64,000 nt of DNA from Vigna angularis (taxonomy: Eukaryota; Streptophyta; Magnoliopsida; Fabales; Fabaceae), in assembly GCF_016808095.1 (NCBI RefSeq), contig NC_068976.1, positions 18,570,371 to 18,634,370 on the forward strand. Direction: 5' to 3'. A model generated the notes under the pieces. The model was not told the DNA's origin, did no database searches, and saw only the letters and a program-made list of their open reading frames with translations. The translations under genes were made by a program, and so were the position numbers. Of the stretch, positions 21,624 through 36,129 are shown one piece after another (position 1 is the first letter of the stretch; every line of letters starts with the position of its first letter).

Positions 21624-23235
21624 ATGCTTTTTCTTTTCCTCTTCCTTCTATGTTCCCTTCCCCACATCGCATTCTCATCCCACTGCACGGTCGAAACAGC
21701 GACCAAAACGTTCCAAAAATGCATGAACCTCCCAACCCAACAAGCCTCCATAGCATGGACATTCCACCCTCACAACACAACCTTGGAACTTGTCTTCTTT
21801 GGAAGCTTCATTTCACCTTCTGGGTGGGTTGGATGGGGCATAAACCCCACATCGCCGGAAATGACAGGAACACGTGCATTAATAGCCTTCCCTGACCCAA
21901 ACTCGGGCCAAATAGTTCTTCTACCTTACATCTTAGACCCCACAGTCAAGCTTCAAAAATCTCCACTTCTCTCTCGCCCTCTTGACATCCACCTCCTCTC
22001 CTCCACCGCCTCCATGTACGGCGGAAAACTGGCCACCGTGCACAACGGCGCCACCATCCAAATCTACGGCACCATGAAACTGCAAACGAACAAAACGAAG
22101 ATCCACCTTGTTTGGAACAGGGGACTTTACGTGCAGGGCTACTCCCCCACCATTCATCCAACCACCTCCACCGACCTGTCTTCCATTGCCACCTTTGACG
22201 TGTTGTCGGGATCCTCTGCTCCTCAGCACACGGATCTCACTATGCTGAGAGTGATCCATGGCACCCTCAACGCCATCTCCTGGGGCCTTCTCTTACCCAT
22301 CGGAGCCATCACCGCACGCTACCTTCGCCACATTCAAGCACTCGGACCCGCATGGTTCTATGCTCATGCAGGTCACTATCATTGTTCTATTTCAATTTCA
22401 CCATTCGTATTTTAAATTTCAGCGCTCTCTTCTTTAAATAACATCACAACAAGGTTTGGAGAACAAAGATTCTCGTACAGCTCGAGATAAATAAAGAAAA
22501 GAAAATACAAACAACTCACGAGTGCTAATAAGATGCTTAAAGTAAAATAAAAGCTCAAATAAGACTACCCTTTTATTCAAAAATAATTTCTGTCTGTAAA
22601 TAGAAGCGAAAGACTGCATTTTTTTCAGTTGCAATTCTGAATTTTGTACACTCCAACCTTGACTTCAACACCCATTTGCATTTCATGTTTTTTTTTTGTC
22701 ATGAAATATATGATTTGTCACAGAAACTCGCTTGATGGAGAAATGCATGTATAACGAGAATAATATGAATGATGATGCAGGAGTTCAACTGTTTGGTTTC
22801 GTTCTGGGGACGGTGGGGTTTGGCATCGGAATTCGGCTGGGGCAACTGTCGCCGGGAGTGGAGTACAGGCTTCACCGGAAGCTTGGAATCGGAGTGTTCT
22901 GCTTAGGGGCGTTGCAGACTCTGGCACTGTTGTTTAGGCCAAACACAAGGAACAAGTTCAGAAAGTACTGGAAATCGTACCACCACTTTGTAGGGTACTC
23001 GTGTGTGGTGCTTGGGTTTGTGAATGTCTTTCAAGGATTTGAGGTGATGGGTGCAAGCAGGTCCTACGCCAAGTTGACCTATTGCCTAGGACTCTCTACT
23101 CTCATTGGCCTTTGCATTGCTTTGGAGGTCAATTCTTGGGTCGTTTTCTGCAGAAAATCCAAGGAAGATAAGATGAGGAGAGAAGGGTTCATTGCAACTT
23201 CTCACAAAGGAACTTCATCTGCCATTCACAATTAA
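21624..23235 (+). CDS. Cytochrome b561 and DOMON domain-containing protein
   Basis: Two exons (21624-22371 and 22781-23235) give 400 residues. A hydrophobic signal peptide (residues 1-18) precedes a DOMON domain (about 45-170; ASIAWTFHPH, GWVGWGINP). Next is a five-helix cytochrome b561 domain (about 205-365). Candidate haem-ligand histidines are H212 (VIHGT), H248 (YAHA), H281 (RLHRK) and H317 (SYHHF). Family members sit in the plasma membrane with the DOMON part outside and are thought to move electrons across the membrane using ascorbate. The intron falls at the codon for Gly250, just after the second conserved histidine, and keeps frame. The C-terminus is a short basic cytoplasmic tail. 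The gene is intact and follows the MO25-like gene by about 630 bp in the same direction, with no sign of functional linkage. Confidence 0.95.
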
Positions 23236-23239
23236 CGTT

Positions 23240-25600
23240 ACTATTTCATTTCAACTTTTTACTCAATTTTTTCTATCCAAATCCAATGATTTTGATTCAT
23301 ACATACGTACACACCATTGCCATTTTCTGTTTGATTCATGCAGTTTCATTAATTTCCCCTTCTGTTATATAAACAAGATTTAGAGCCTTTTTAGATGGGC
23401 TTGATTTCTAAGTTACTTCAACCCAAACCAATTACACATACATTTACATCATACAAGAATAAAATAGTTATAAAAATATAATTTTTTGTTTTTTTTCCCT
23501 TGTAAATCATCTTTAAAAAATTTCAACCAGCTAGTATTGCTTTTAAGAGTAATTTTACTTTATAATATCAAAGCCAATTTATATCGTAAATTAAGCTTTC
23601 TTATAATCAATTCTTGTACAGTTTAGAATAAAGTTATACATTGTACCACTCAATTATTATTATTTCTTAAATTTTACTATTCAATTTTATTTCCCATACA
23701 CCTTATCTTCGGATTATTTATTTCACTTTTTGACGTAGGTTATATCTTAAATCTATTAAAATTTGCTTACAGGTTTTAATAAAGTAGCATTTTTTATTAT
23801 AATTTTTGCAAAACCACGTTGTTGTATTACCAATATCATAGAAAATGTGTAAAAATTTAGAAAGCATGATGGTAAAATGTATGAAAAAAAAACTCGAATG
23901 ATAAATATGTTAAAAAATTGAAAACTAAAGAGTAGCTTAAAAAGATGATAAATTGGTGACCAAGTACCACAAAGAATAATAAAAAGACTGTTTTTTTCTT
24001 TTAAAGGATAAATATTAATAGTTTATATATAGATTTAAAAAAATATTTTGACACACTTTTCATATTATTTTTTATTTTTCTATTGCAAAAAAAAAATAAA
24101 AATCAAATGAGTGTAAGTGGATCAACCTCCTCTTTTGTTAATGGATTCAAATTTTCTCTTGATCACTTCTACCTCCATTACAAGTTAACTTAATATCTAC
24201 AAAAGCTGTACCAACCATTTCAACTCCTTTTATTTGGAATTTGTATTTTATTCGATATTCGTTGCTCCCCACTATCCAATTACATACCTTTTTTTTTTTT
24301 AATTTCCCAGAAGATTTAAAAAAGAAATAGGAAAAATGAAAGGATATGGTGTGCTTAAAAATATAGAAATTGGATAATAAAAAAAGTGGGTAAGAGTAAG
24401 GGAGAAGAAAATAGGAGTTACTAATATAGAAGGTTTTAACTTTATTCCACTCCATCTCTTCTCACTTCTGTTGGCTGCCTTTAATATTACTTTTCAAAAT
24501 CAGCCAACACAAATGCCACCATAAATCTTTCTTTAACTTTTCCTTATAAATATACTTGTTTTCAATGATGCTTTCGAATAAAGTTTTTGTTTGACATGCA
24601 AACACTAGATTCTAGCAAAGTCTTCTGCTTTTCATGTCTCTTCTCTTCATCTAAACAACAAATGTATTCTGTAAAAAATGATAAGAACATTATTATAATG
24701 ATAAAACTAACTCTCGTAAGATTTTTTTTCTATACACAACTGCAAGTGGATTGACTTTTATATGGCAAAATATGCACTGAGATAGCCAAAATGACAAGAA
24801 CATCTATCCAAAGGGAAAAAAAGCAAAGTTAAGAAAATAACTATTGAGTAACTTTTCAAGTGTTCTTGAATGGAAAGCAGTCTATTTTCTAAAATGGGAT
24901 GAGCCGAAAGAAAGTATAGTTGAAACAAACAAGCCATATACATGTTTGCTGATTTAAAAATACTTTAATTTTGTGATACACCAGAAAGTTTTCCGACCGG
25001 AAGTCTTTTAAAGGATAAATTTTTCACAACAGTGAAAAGGTTAATGTACTAAATGCAATGAATGCAATGAACGTGTAAAGATACAGCGATTTTGATATTG
25101 AAGAATCAAGGGTGGAAAGACTAAGAGTCCAAAGAAACCATACTTTGAATGGATCATGAAACCATTAACAAGTTAAATTATCCAAGATTAGATGACCAAC
25201 AAAATCAAACTCCTTACATAACTTACATAAATACAATCAACATAAACAGTCAGCTATTGTTGGTTGTCCAACTTTGTATTTAGTTAATAACAAAGCATTG
25301 ACAGTAATACTATGTAATAAACCTCAAATATAACGTCTTACATTGCCAAGAGAGTTCGTCTGTATTTAATTTTCTGAAGTTGTTTCATTCAGTGCATTGC
25401 TTTATTAATGATGCTTACAATTAGTACAACTCAATCTTAAACAATATCTTTAAAGCTTAATGAAACACTAAAATAGGGAAATGGGGAAAAAGAGATCCAT
25501 TTGTGAGATTTAGCAGCTAGAATGTGTAGCATAAAATATTCCCATTTAGAAAAAGAATCAGAGCATATGGTAACTTATTCACGGGACCCTAGATGGGTAT
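23240..25600. other. Intergenic spacer, no gene seen
   Basis: AT-rich sequence between two converging genes. It should hold the 3' UTR of the b561 gene (first few hundred bases) and, at its far end, the 3' UTR of the hnRNP-like gene. The open frames here (for example 24147-24455 minus) are low complexity and resemble no family. Confidence 0.5.
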
Positions 25601-26112
25601 CCCTTCAATGTTTCACACTAGTAATAAGAAAAAAACCTCAGATACAATCTGCTAAAAGCAAGCCAAAATGATGGATGATGAAGAAACAAACAATTCCTGA
25701 GAAGAACGAACCCACAACTTTTGCAAGACATCAAAGACAAAATAAAAAATAAAAAAAAATCTACCCCAAAAAAAGAAAGAAAATGAAAAAAAAAAAATGC
25801 TGTCCATCTTTTTATATTGCTGCCTCACAAGTGGTGCATGATACACTTCCGCTATATCCCGCAATCAGATTTTACATCTCACTCAAATCCCAAAACCTAA
25901 ACAGTAACTCAAAAAACTCAAGCCTTAACATTCCCTTGTAATCTATCTCTATATCTGAACCCTCAAAACAGGTACTCCAGTTAGCTCTAGAAAACCAAAC
26001 ATCTTGCTTCTTAAACCCAAATACAGTAACAACAGTGGTGTGCAAAATTCACAATTCACCTGCTTCACTGGATTATCTTCACCTACAAGTTCGTGTCATC
26101 AAAATGATCTTC

Positions 26113-26730
26113 CTATGTCGCGATTCCTGAACCAAAACATACAACTTTATCAGTGTTGGCTTACAAAATCAATTATTCAAAGGAGACATGTATCAAACTT
26201 AATTTCCATCCACTTTACATGAAAAAAATGGAGCACTACAATATACGCATTGGAAAGAAGTTTTACTGAAAGACAAATTCATCAGTTTCTGCACTTTAGT
26301 TACTTACAAAGACTTGAGAAATTGAGGATCTAAGTCAGAAAAAAATTGAACTGAGTATATCGTGACAAAAAGAAAAATAATGTTCAACAGATTCTCCACT
26401 GCTAGAAAGAACTTGGGTGCCCTCTTGTCTAGCTATTAAACTCCAGAATTAAGGCGAGAAGGATGAAAGTAAAGCACCAGGAGAATAAGAGACAACAAGA
26501 CATTCGATTCCCGTAAGAAAATGTATTGCACGCAACAGAATGTTAAGAGTCATGATTGCATACTCTAAGATCTAAACACATTCAGCAAAACATTCAAAAT
26601 CAATCTTACAACTCAGAAGGACATTGAAGAACTAGTTCTGGTCTGATGAAAAGAGCCAAAATACTGTTGAAAAGAGCCAGAACATTTATTTTATCTATCT
26701 ATCTACCTGTATCTTTGTGTTAGTGTTTCT

Positions 26731-26776
<46 letters not shown>

Positions 26777-29700
26777 ATGATCTAACACTTCGGTGGAATT
26801 ATGGTCAACATGTTTAAAACTTAACCAACTGTTAACTCACAAATACAGCCCTCAACCATACAGATTTTGAATCCTAGAATCCATACCAGACTGTTTATTT
26901 TGAAAGACAAGATGAAATTGGACACGAGCCATTAATGATCATCTCCAGTAAATCCCTCGCATTTATGGAGTTATACTGTTCAGAAACAAATTCGGATCGC
27001 AAATGAAGTACTGCTTTAGTTTAACAAATAATTTTACTAAAAAAAACTTGTGCACTTGTACAGCATAGAAGTCTGTGCAAGGTTCAGCCTAGCCTCTAGC
27101 AGACTCAAATTCTACTAGTACAATAAACATGTAGATCACCGATGAAAATTTCATAATTTATAAGAAAACCACCAACTTGCTCACTTTTCTCATCCCTCAA
27201 ACGGGGGTGGGGACCTTTTTATTATACCGTTAGGTATTATTGAAACTACATCTGTAGTCTGACATCAATGACCCAAGCAATGCTAAAAAATTTCATATTG
27301 TGCCCAAGTAATGCTAATAAAAAGTCAGATTGGGGAATAATGACAACCATATGCACATTTCTATGAAGCTTAACATTAATTGTTTAAGTAATAGCCATCT
27401 TTCTATTTGAAGCTTACCTTCTGATTTGTATGGGACCTCTCAATTTTCACAGCCTAAAAGTTATATTTCCTACAAGACTAGGATAAAACCCTCCCATTAC
27501 AACACACCCTCTCACTTTGGGTTGTAATCCCCTTCTCTAGGCTAGTTAGTTTTTTCTGATCAAAAGGACCCCTTTTATAACAAAGGTTCATGATTCCGTT
27601 CATAAATGACGCTTAAACATCAAATATTCCACCACTTCACCTACATTCACCGCCTCTTGGAATGTATGTCTTGACCTACTTGTATTCATGTCAGAAATTT
27701 GGATTGATATTCCCAACAAAATATGATGACATCACCTAGTCAATGTCATTAAAATTTTGGCATCTCATGTAACAGATGTTAGGAATGGAACAAAAGTATA
27801 CTAAACTCAAACATGAATAACTCTATAATTAGTCAATGTACATCCTTTCTATAGGAATAACCACATAAAAATAAAATAATGATCGTCATTGGATGTCATT
27901 AAAACAAGTTGACCTAATTGTATAAATCTAAGTAAATAAGAAAAGCAACAAAATCTAGTTGAAAAATAGAGAAAGAACTGATTAGTGTTCCATAGTAATA
28001 GCAAACTTAGCAAAGAGAAAATACATTAATCAAAGATCAATTAAATAAGGTTCTGACATTCACTAAAAATCCAAACATATCAATAAGAAGAAAATCGTCA
28101 AAAAAAATTGCAAGTCTTACCCCTATTTGGCTGCCTCTTATTAACAGTATAACCACCAACATAACCTGGAGAACTCTTGGTAGAAACATCAGAAGCTGCT
28201 CCACCAAGTCCATAACCGAAGGGACCAGATCCATCTCTCTCAGAATTTGAAGAGCGCCAAGTGGGGTCCCCATAAACAGAACTATTACTGTAAAAGTCTG
28301 CAAAAGCCCCATCAACACCACCATTTGATGCAGAGTACGAAGATGTTGATGCAAAAGTGGTACCAGTGTTTCTTCCATACCCTCCAGTCCCCAAGCCATA
28401 ATTATTGTCACCACTTCCATAACCCAGGTTGCCACTACTTTGTGACATGTTGTTCCCTCCTCCCTGCGCAGAAATTGCTGAAGAACCACCCCAGTTGACT
28501 CCAGTGTTGCCAAATGTATTCCCACCAATACTTCCACTCCCTGATCCAATATAAGCATTGGAATTTGCAGAATTTGTTCCATAACTAAGGCCACCATTAC
28601 CCCACAAATTTCGAGTCACAGAACTGAAGAAAGAATTGTTTCCTCCATTACCACTTTCAAATCCAACAGGACTGCCAAACCTATTGGAGCTGCCAATAAA
28701 ATAAGGATTTACTCCCCGCCCATAGCTAAGATTGCTATTGAAATTTGCATTCCCCCCAAATCCAGCATTCAAACCAGGCTCAAAATTCATGCTCATTCCA
28801 TAACCTGATCCAAAAGGAGCAAATCCACTTCTACCACTGGCAACAGGACTGAATCTACCATCCGCTCGAAGTCCATAGCCTCCAACAGTACTTGGACTAT
28901 ACCCCTGAGTGAAGCCATTTAAGAAACTATTGACCCTACTGAGACCATAGTTATATCCACCGAGTGGGGTGCGGCTTGGTCCTGGTGATAATTCCTTAGG
29001 AACTGCTCGCTTGACCTCAACCATTTTACCATTCAATTCATGAAATGTCTTTAGTAAGACTTTGTCAACAGCCTCCTCAGAATCATAAGTGATAAATCCA
29101 AAACCTCTTGGCCTCTGAGTGTTGTGATCATACATAACTACAACGTCTGTTATAGTCCCAAACTGATCAAAGTACTTTTTGAAATCACTCTCCGTCACTG
29201 TTGATGCTAAACCTCCAACAAATATCTTTCTAGTGCGACCAGGACCTGGTGAACCATGGATGCTGCCACTGTTTCTACTCAGTATGTTCTGATCATCCCT
29301 GGGAACAGCTTTCTTTGCCTCAACCTAGCAATAGACGAAACAGTATTGAAGATGACCATAGATCAGAAAATAAAAAAGTGCTGAAGATCTACAATCCTTA
29401 CAACAGATGCATGGAGACGGGAACAATAACCAAAGAAAAAAAAGATTTAACTACTGCTCCATTTTAAAATCTTGCTAAGAAATTTTTGAGATTGCCAATC
29501 CAGCAAATTTAGCTAATCAGGGTACATTTCGATACAAAAAAAAATGCTACTTTCCGATGTTTCATAATTCAAAAAGTGAACCATCTCAAAATGCAAGTTT
29601 TGGACTTAAGAGGGGGGAAATAACAAGAATTACCATCCTTCCGTCAATGTTGTGCTTCTCTTTTATGACTATTTCAGCGACAGCAGGATCGGAAAAAACA

Positions 29701-29855
29701 ACAAAACCAAATCCTCTGGCTCTACCTGTTGTCCGATCCTTCATTATCACTGCTTCCACAACCTCCCCATAAGTACTGAAATACTCCCTGAGTCGCTCCT
29801 CATTTGTGTCCCACGATATTCCACCGATAAATAACTTGCCATTATCTGATTGCAT
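26113..29855 (-). CDS. Heterogeneous nuclear ribonucleoprotein 1-like, two RRMs and Gly-rich tail
   Basis: Three coding exons (29855-29634, 29324-28121, 26126-26113) give 479 residues. The start MQSDNGKLFIGGISWDTNEE is typical of plant hnRNP1-like proteins. RRM1 covers about residues 6-80 (RNP2 LFIGGI, RNP1 RGFGFVVF). RRM2 covers about 107-185 (IFVGGL, RGFGFITY). The rest is a Gly/Ser/Asn-rich low-complexity tail ending VNKRQPNRGIAT. The last four codons and stop lie in a 14-base coding piece after a 1994-bp intron; the junction G|GA restores GIAT-stop, the family's usual end. If that intron is kept, the protein ends in KTCNFF instead. An acceptor-like CTGTAG sits five bases before the ATG, so a 5' UTR intron is likely. 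Nuclear or cytoplasmic RNA binding in mRNA processing or stability is expected from the family. Confidence 0.94.
26734..26773. repeat. (TA)n tract within the last intron of the hnRNP-like gene
   Basis: About 40 bp of alternating TA, in the 2-kb intron 26127-28120 and followed by non-coding sequence. A TCTA run just precedes it. Confidence 0.9.
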
Positions 29856-30733
29856 TTTATCTACAGGCAAAAGACGCTTCAAGCAATAAGCATTTCAGCT
29901 CAAAAACTTACAAATGCAAGTGGAAGCAGCAGCATTGGGAATGGACAAAGCAACCTTCTTTAGCACCTAACAATAGGGCATAAGAAAAGGCATGTTCTTG
30001 ACGGATCCATTCCAATTCCATACACAACAATATGCAAAAGCATAACTTTATTTCTTTCTTTTTTACTCACAAAACAATATACAAAAAAAATCCTAGTTTG
30101 GGATGAAATGCAAATAAATCCGGGTAGGATAAAATCAAAGCACGATAGCATTATCGTTTATCAAATTGTTCAAATACAGATAGTCCCTAGCGTAGCCAAA
30201 AAAAAAGAAGCATTATAAACAATACCTTAAATTAAGGCAAACTGAGAGACTGTATTAACGATGCAAAAATAGATATTGTCGGATTCAGTTACAAAACATC
30301 GGATCCTTCATCAACAATCATCAAGCAGTGAATCAAAGGCTAAGCAATCCTGGAAAAAAAAAACCACAAAAAATTTCAATAATCAAAGATCCAAAGGCTA
30401 ACCCAATTGAAGAAAGATCAAAACTTCAATCGAGATTCCTTCGAAACCCACCGATTGAAGACGACCCAGATGGCAAATCTTAAGATCTGAGGGGAGGCAC
30501 AATGAGAATAAGAACAGAGGGCAGGTTCATTATCTGGCTATGCCTCCCCACCCTTTTTTTTCTTCTTCTTCTTTTTCAATTATTAATAATTTGATTAACA
30601 AATGAAAATTCAGTTGCCAAACCGATTGCAAAATTTTATAAAGAAAACAAAACTATGGAGAGAGAAAGAGAAAAACACATCGGAAGTTTATAAGGAGAAA
30701 GCCGAGAGAGAAGCTGCGAGATGTGGTATGACC

Positions 30734-30742
30734 ATTATATAG
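30734..30742 (-). promoter_or_regulatory. Putative TATA box of the hnRNP-like gene
   Basis: On the minus strand CTATATAAT lies about 880 bp ahead of the start codon. The sequence between contains a pyrimidine-rich leader and a plausible 5' UTR intron (donor-like GTGGGT near 30450, acceptor at 29861-29862). Transcription would start about 30 bp inside this box. Position and wording only; not proven. Confidence 0.5.
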
Positions 30743-30899
30743 GGCCTCGCAAATGAATGATGATGATTTTCTTTCTTTCTCTTTTTTTTTTCTTTCCCTG
30801 TTTATTATTTATTTTCCCAGTTTTATTTCAAAAAAACAAAAATAGTGAATAGCAAAAATGGGAATCTAGTATTTTTTTTTTTCACTTCAACCTCTTTGA

Positions 30900-31648
30900 A
30901 TAAAATAATATTTTAAATTATAAGAAACTTTGCTCAAGAAATTTGTGAGATAGTTTTTCCTTTGTCTGACTACTTTTTGAATTTATATAATTGCTTGATT
31001 GACTAAATATGCCTGTATTAGTAGATACTTTTTAATGTTAATATAATGTTGTGAATTTTTTTTAATTTATTTATCTTCATATTGGATTAGAATTTTAAAA
31101 GATTATTTAATGTTTAAAAAATTGAAATTGTAATCAAGATTTTATAGCTTGAATTTTAAAGCCATTTCAATTTTTATTAAAGATTTGAAATTGCCCATGT
31201 AATTATAGTTCTTATAATTAATTTTATAAAAATTGAAATAACAAATTTAATCATTTGAAAGTTAAATAAAACAATACAACAAAACCTTATAATGTTTAAC
31301 TTAAAAATAATAAAACTAATACTACTTTTTAAACTCTAATAACATTTTCCTTTGCTCTTTCCTTTATTATTTTGTCGTGAATACTCATTTGAATTACTAA
31401 TCAAGTGATTTCGTAGTAATATCTATCATATTAATAAAGAAATCAATTTAACAAGAATACCGAATATCTATCATAAATAATAATAAAAGTAATTGCAAAG
31501 TCAAGAAAAAAAAGTACACATAATATAAGTCCATTAAAAAGAGAGAACAGAAGAAAAAGATTAGATAAAAAAATTAGGGTTGCAAAACATACTAGCGCGA
31601 TTTCTTTTAGGCCCAAAATAGGCATATCCGGTTGAAAAGCAATATTTT

Positions 31649-31686
<38 letters not shown>

Positions 31687-34600
31687 TATATTTAATTATA
31701 TAAATATCGTCTAAAATTTTAATTGACTGGTATTTAATAAAATAAATTAAAATATGTTAAATTGTTTTATTATAATTAATAATTAAAATTTAATTTTTAA
31801 ATGATATATTATTGCATCTTTTAAATAATATAATACAGAAAAATTAATCTTTTAAATTATTTTTAATTAGAAAAACAGGTTGGTTGTGTTGCTTTGGTCT
31901 GACAATTTAATGGGTTTGCACAAAATAGACTAAAATGGATAAGTAAATTGAAATTTTCAGTCCAGTTAGTCAATTTTTGACAAGCTGACATGATAATCCG
32001 TAGGCTAAACTCTACTTTATCTTGGTATAATGTAAAAGTAATGATTTGGTATAACAATAAAAAAACAGTTAAAGATTAATAGTTTATTATATTAATGGAA
32101 TAAATGACGAAAGTGTTTATTTATATTCAAGATATAAATAATATTACATAACAATAAAGATTAAAAAAATACAAAAAAATGAACTATGAGTTATTTGAAA
32201 TAAGTCTATATAATTGATGTAATTCGTTTTACAATTTTCACAACAGATTGCGAGCAATCTTACATTATTCTCATACATTATTATATGAGCTACATTTATG
32301 TTTTGTGATTTGTTTTTAGGATTAAATATATTTGTTATCAAACTATTTTTGATGTTTTGTATTTAAATTAATTATATATTATTTTGTCTATATATAAGAT
32401 ATAAGATGGTTTTTTTTAAGAAGAGAGTTCTCACACATAAGATTAATCATATTAATAATCTAAAACTTTAATTCTATCACATATTATTAATCCAAAGTAT
32501 TGAGACAATAAATTTATTGATTTTAATTTTTATGAAATAATAACATTTTTATTTTTATCTAAGGTAGAACTTGGATTCATATATCAATTATATAATTTTT
32601 TTTCTTAAAGTCTCTTTCACGATAATATATTCTTTTTTTAAGCAGAAGTATTTTCAATCAGGAATATCTATTTTTGTATTGTCGTTTATTTTCATAGAAT
32701 ACATCTACTTAAAACTTTTGTCAAAAAACTTTCGATACAAAAATTATATTGTATTCTTGTAAATCAATCAGATCAGTTTTAATATTATTGATGAATCTTT
32801 CATAATGAAATTTAATAGAAAGACACAATATTAATAAAATTTGAATCTAAACATATAAAAGATTGATTTACATCACTTATCTCTTTCAATTTATAAGTCT
32901 TAATCTTTATATGATATTAAATTTTCATTTATATATATTGCCCTTAAACTTAAATATTAACAACAAAATGAAATCGTCTTCATTAAGCTATTTTTTATTT
33001 AATAAAATTTTAAAATAGACAGTAATATAACTCTCCTATATACAATTTGACATAAAAAATCAAACCGTCTAATAATTTGAAATTCTAATAAGTTTACTAT
33101 CATATTTTAATAAGCATAATATATATTTAATTATAATTCAACCAAACTGAAAAAAAAAATCTTCAAAATATATATAATTATGTCAAAACTATTAATTAAT
33201 TATTAATTAGTTTTAAACATAAAATATTATATTTAAATATAATAAATAGTTTGTTGGAATTTTGACAAAGGCGCCACGGGGAACTAGATTTATAATAATA
33301 TTGTGTCTTTAAAGTGTAAAGCTTATAGGAAAACATGCTATCATTTATATTATGTATAATTTAAATATATCATCATTTTAATTCTAGAGATGTAAAGCAC
33401 ATTTTATTATTTTTATTAGAAAAGTAAGTAATATAAACGATACAATATTATAAATTAGAATTAATATATATGTATGTATATAATAAATTATAAGTTTAAG
33501 TAAAATGTACTTTTATTTTATTAAATTATCTGTCTAAAAAAACATCTTGATTTAAAAGGTTGTTTTATTTCATTATATTAATTAATATGTATTTTTAATT
33601 AAACTAACCATATTTAATAACAAAAAGTAAAAAAGATATTATTTGAAACTAACAAATATTACTTCAATAACTAAAATTATTATTTTTTAAATTAAAAACA
33701 TATTTAAACCTATACATTATTTCATAATATATAATTTAGTTTCAAATGTCTCTACATTTCACCTTATAGTTTATATATTCACATTTTTTAAATGAATTTT
33801 GAAATTCAAAGATAAATTATTTATTAAAATTCACCTCCCCACCAATGCAATGGAAGGATTTTAACATTTCGATCATAACTATACCAATTATGTGATCAAA
33901 TTGCATACAATCACTTATGTTATAAATTGTATTTTCTCTATCCTTGAAATTATGCATTCGTGTAATCTTTTAAGAAGATTTGGGACACGTGTTATGTGAG
34001 TTTTACATTAAACAAAAAATATATTTTTCTTCTAAATTAAATATTTATTTTGAAATTAAAATTTGTTTTTATTTTAAATTTGGATACTTGGTATCTAAAT
34101 TTTTAAAATAAATAAATATAATTTTTCTAATTTAATTGTATTAATTTTTTAATATGTTAAATATGTTTTAGAATGATATTTAAATTATTTGTATTGTTTT
34201 GACAAGTTTAAATTCAAATGTATTTTGAAAAAATATTTATTTATTTATTTTTTAAAAATTTGAAGATCAACATATGCAAAAACTTGAGATAAAGATAAAT
34301 TTTAATTTTACATATATATTGAAAACTAAAAAAATATTTAACCTATTTATTTTTTTATTACGGACGAAAATAAACACGAATATTAAATAATATAATTTAA
34401 TATACATATATGCATATAATTTTATAAAAATGGTATTAAAAATATATATGGCAGTTAATTTTAAGTTAATTTTAATTAAACCAAAATTTAAGATTTTTTT
34501 TAGATTAAAATTTACAAAAATTATATTTTTATTATGAGAGAAAATAATTCTTAATTTTTTTTTAAACTTTTTTTTTTTGTATTTCTCATATATTAGGACT

Positions 34601-35600
34601 TAACGTCATATTATGTTATCTAAGTTTTTTTTAGGTATGATAATGAAAATTGGTTTAACCTATTTTGTCTTATCTCACGTTTAACTTTCAAAAATCAAAT
34701 TTGGGTGAAACGACCCACGAAAATATTACAGACTAGTTTTGTTGACGCGCTTTGCACGATGATTGGTCGTAAATCTGAGTCAGTCTGCATAAATAAAATC
34801 TAAAAGAAATTATATATAAATATTGCAATTTTGTATTAATGTTCTACACATTTGTTGCACTATATAACATTATAACATTTTTAAAATCTACAATTTATTT
34901 ATTCTTATAAAACCTCATATAATAATATATTATTTACACTTTAACTTAATTTGTTTATTATTATAACGAATGATTTTTAATTTATTGTCAATATATTCCA
35001 ACGAAGAAATACTGTAAAACCCATATATTAAATACTGGATAACTCGGCAATAAAGATGTTCTTGGTAAATCCCTGCCACACTAAAATATTTATTATTTGA
35101 ATAAATTATAATTTAATGTTACTTTTTATTTTAATAGTAGTAGATCAGACAGATTATAACTTCTTCTTTTTTCTAAATATGATTGTTGCTATAATAAAAG
35201 GAACCTAATCTGAAATCGTTATCTCTCTTAATAAAATTCAAATGAAATAAATTTCCCTGTTAAAAAAATTAAGATGATTTAAATAATATGTTACACCTAC
35301 CTGTCTTTTTTTATCCTCATGAGCCAGCAAAAGATATATATTAAATTTTCTTGTTTTCATTAGCAAATGTTCAGTCATTCAGAAAAATGTGACAACAATG
35401 TCAATTGAAAAAGGTCATAGGAACGTTCCCATGCAATTGTCTTGTTGACTTTGTTGTAATACACATACTTTTTTTATATTCATTTAATATTATTTTTCTT
35501 TATTTTTTAATTAAAAAAATATAAAAAATTATATTTTTATAATGTATATTAAATAAATCTAAATTTGTTTCATTCTATTATTACTTTTTATTGTAATATG
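30900..35600. other. Long AT-rich spacer, no gene seen
   Basis: About 4.7 kb of very AT-rich DNA with a (TA)n tract at about 31657-31681. All open frames are short, low complexity and without motifs. I see no transposon termini, RNA gene or conserved protein. Confidence 0.55.
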
Positions 35601-36129
35601 AATGGATTATATTTTGTTTTTGGTGTGATGAAAAGATGATAAAAAATCATTTGATATTGGTAAATCAATGACACGTGGCATGCAGGACTTTAGTTTCAAA
35701 AGATAGTGATAAAATAAACGGTGTCGATGAATTGAGATTATGATATTTGTAGGGTGGACAAAACATGAAAGCAGATGAGAAACGCAGAGAATATAAGAAT
35801 ATATTGGAAACAAAGGAAACTGAGAATACCTTAAAGTGAGAAAACTCTTAAAAGTACACAGCATTAAAAAACTATGCAGAATGCCTGCGTTTTCGGTTCA
35901 ATCATGAACCTTGCAAGGTGGAACAACGAAAGGAATTATTCTTTCAAAATTTACAATTTCATCACTGGTCACCCTTCCCATCCATTCATAATTCAGGCCA
36001 ATTTTTATAATGAAAGAAAATTCTCAAAGGGCTCTAATAAATTGGTTTGGCCAAATATGTCAGAAACTGAAAGTACACTATCAATGAAGTTCGGTGTTAT
36101 TAACTTTTTGGTTATAATGCAGTAATGCA

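Noticed and set aside
28037..28597. 186-codon minus frame and plus-strand frames across the Gly-rich tail of the hnRNP-like gene
   Set aside because: Alternative frames of low-complexity coding sequence; the RRM-containing frame is the real one.
35874..36125. 83-codon frame starting MQNACVFGSIMNLARWNNER
   Set aside because: Protein-like at first sight, but no family, no splice context and it runs into repeat DNA; not enough support.
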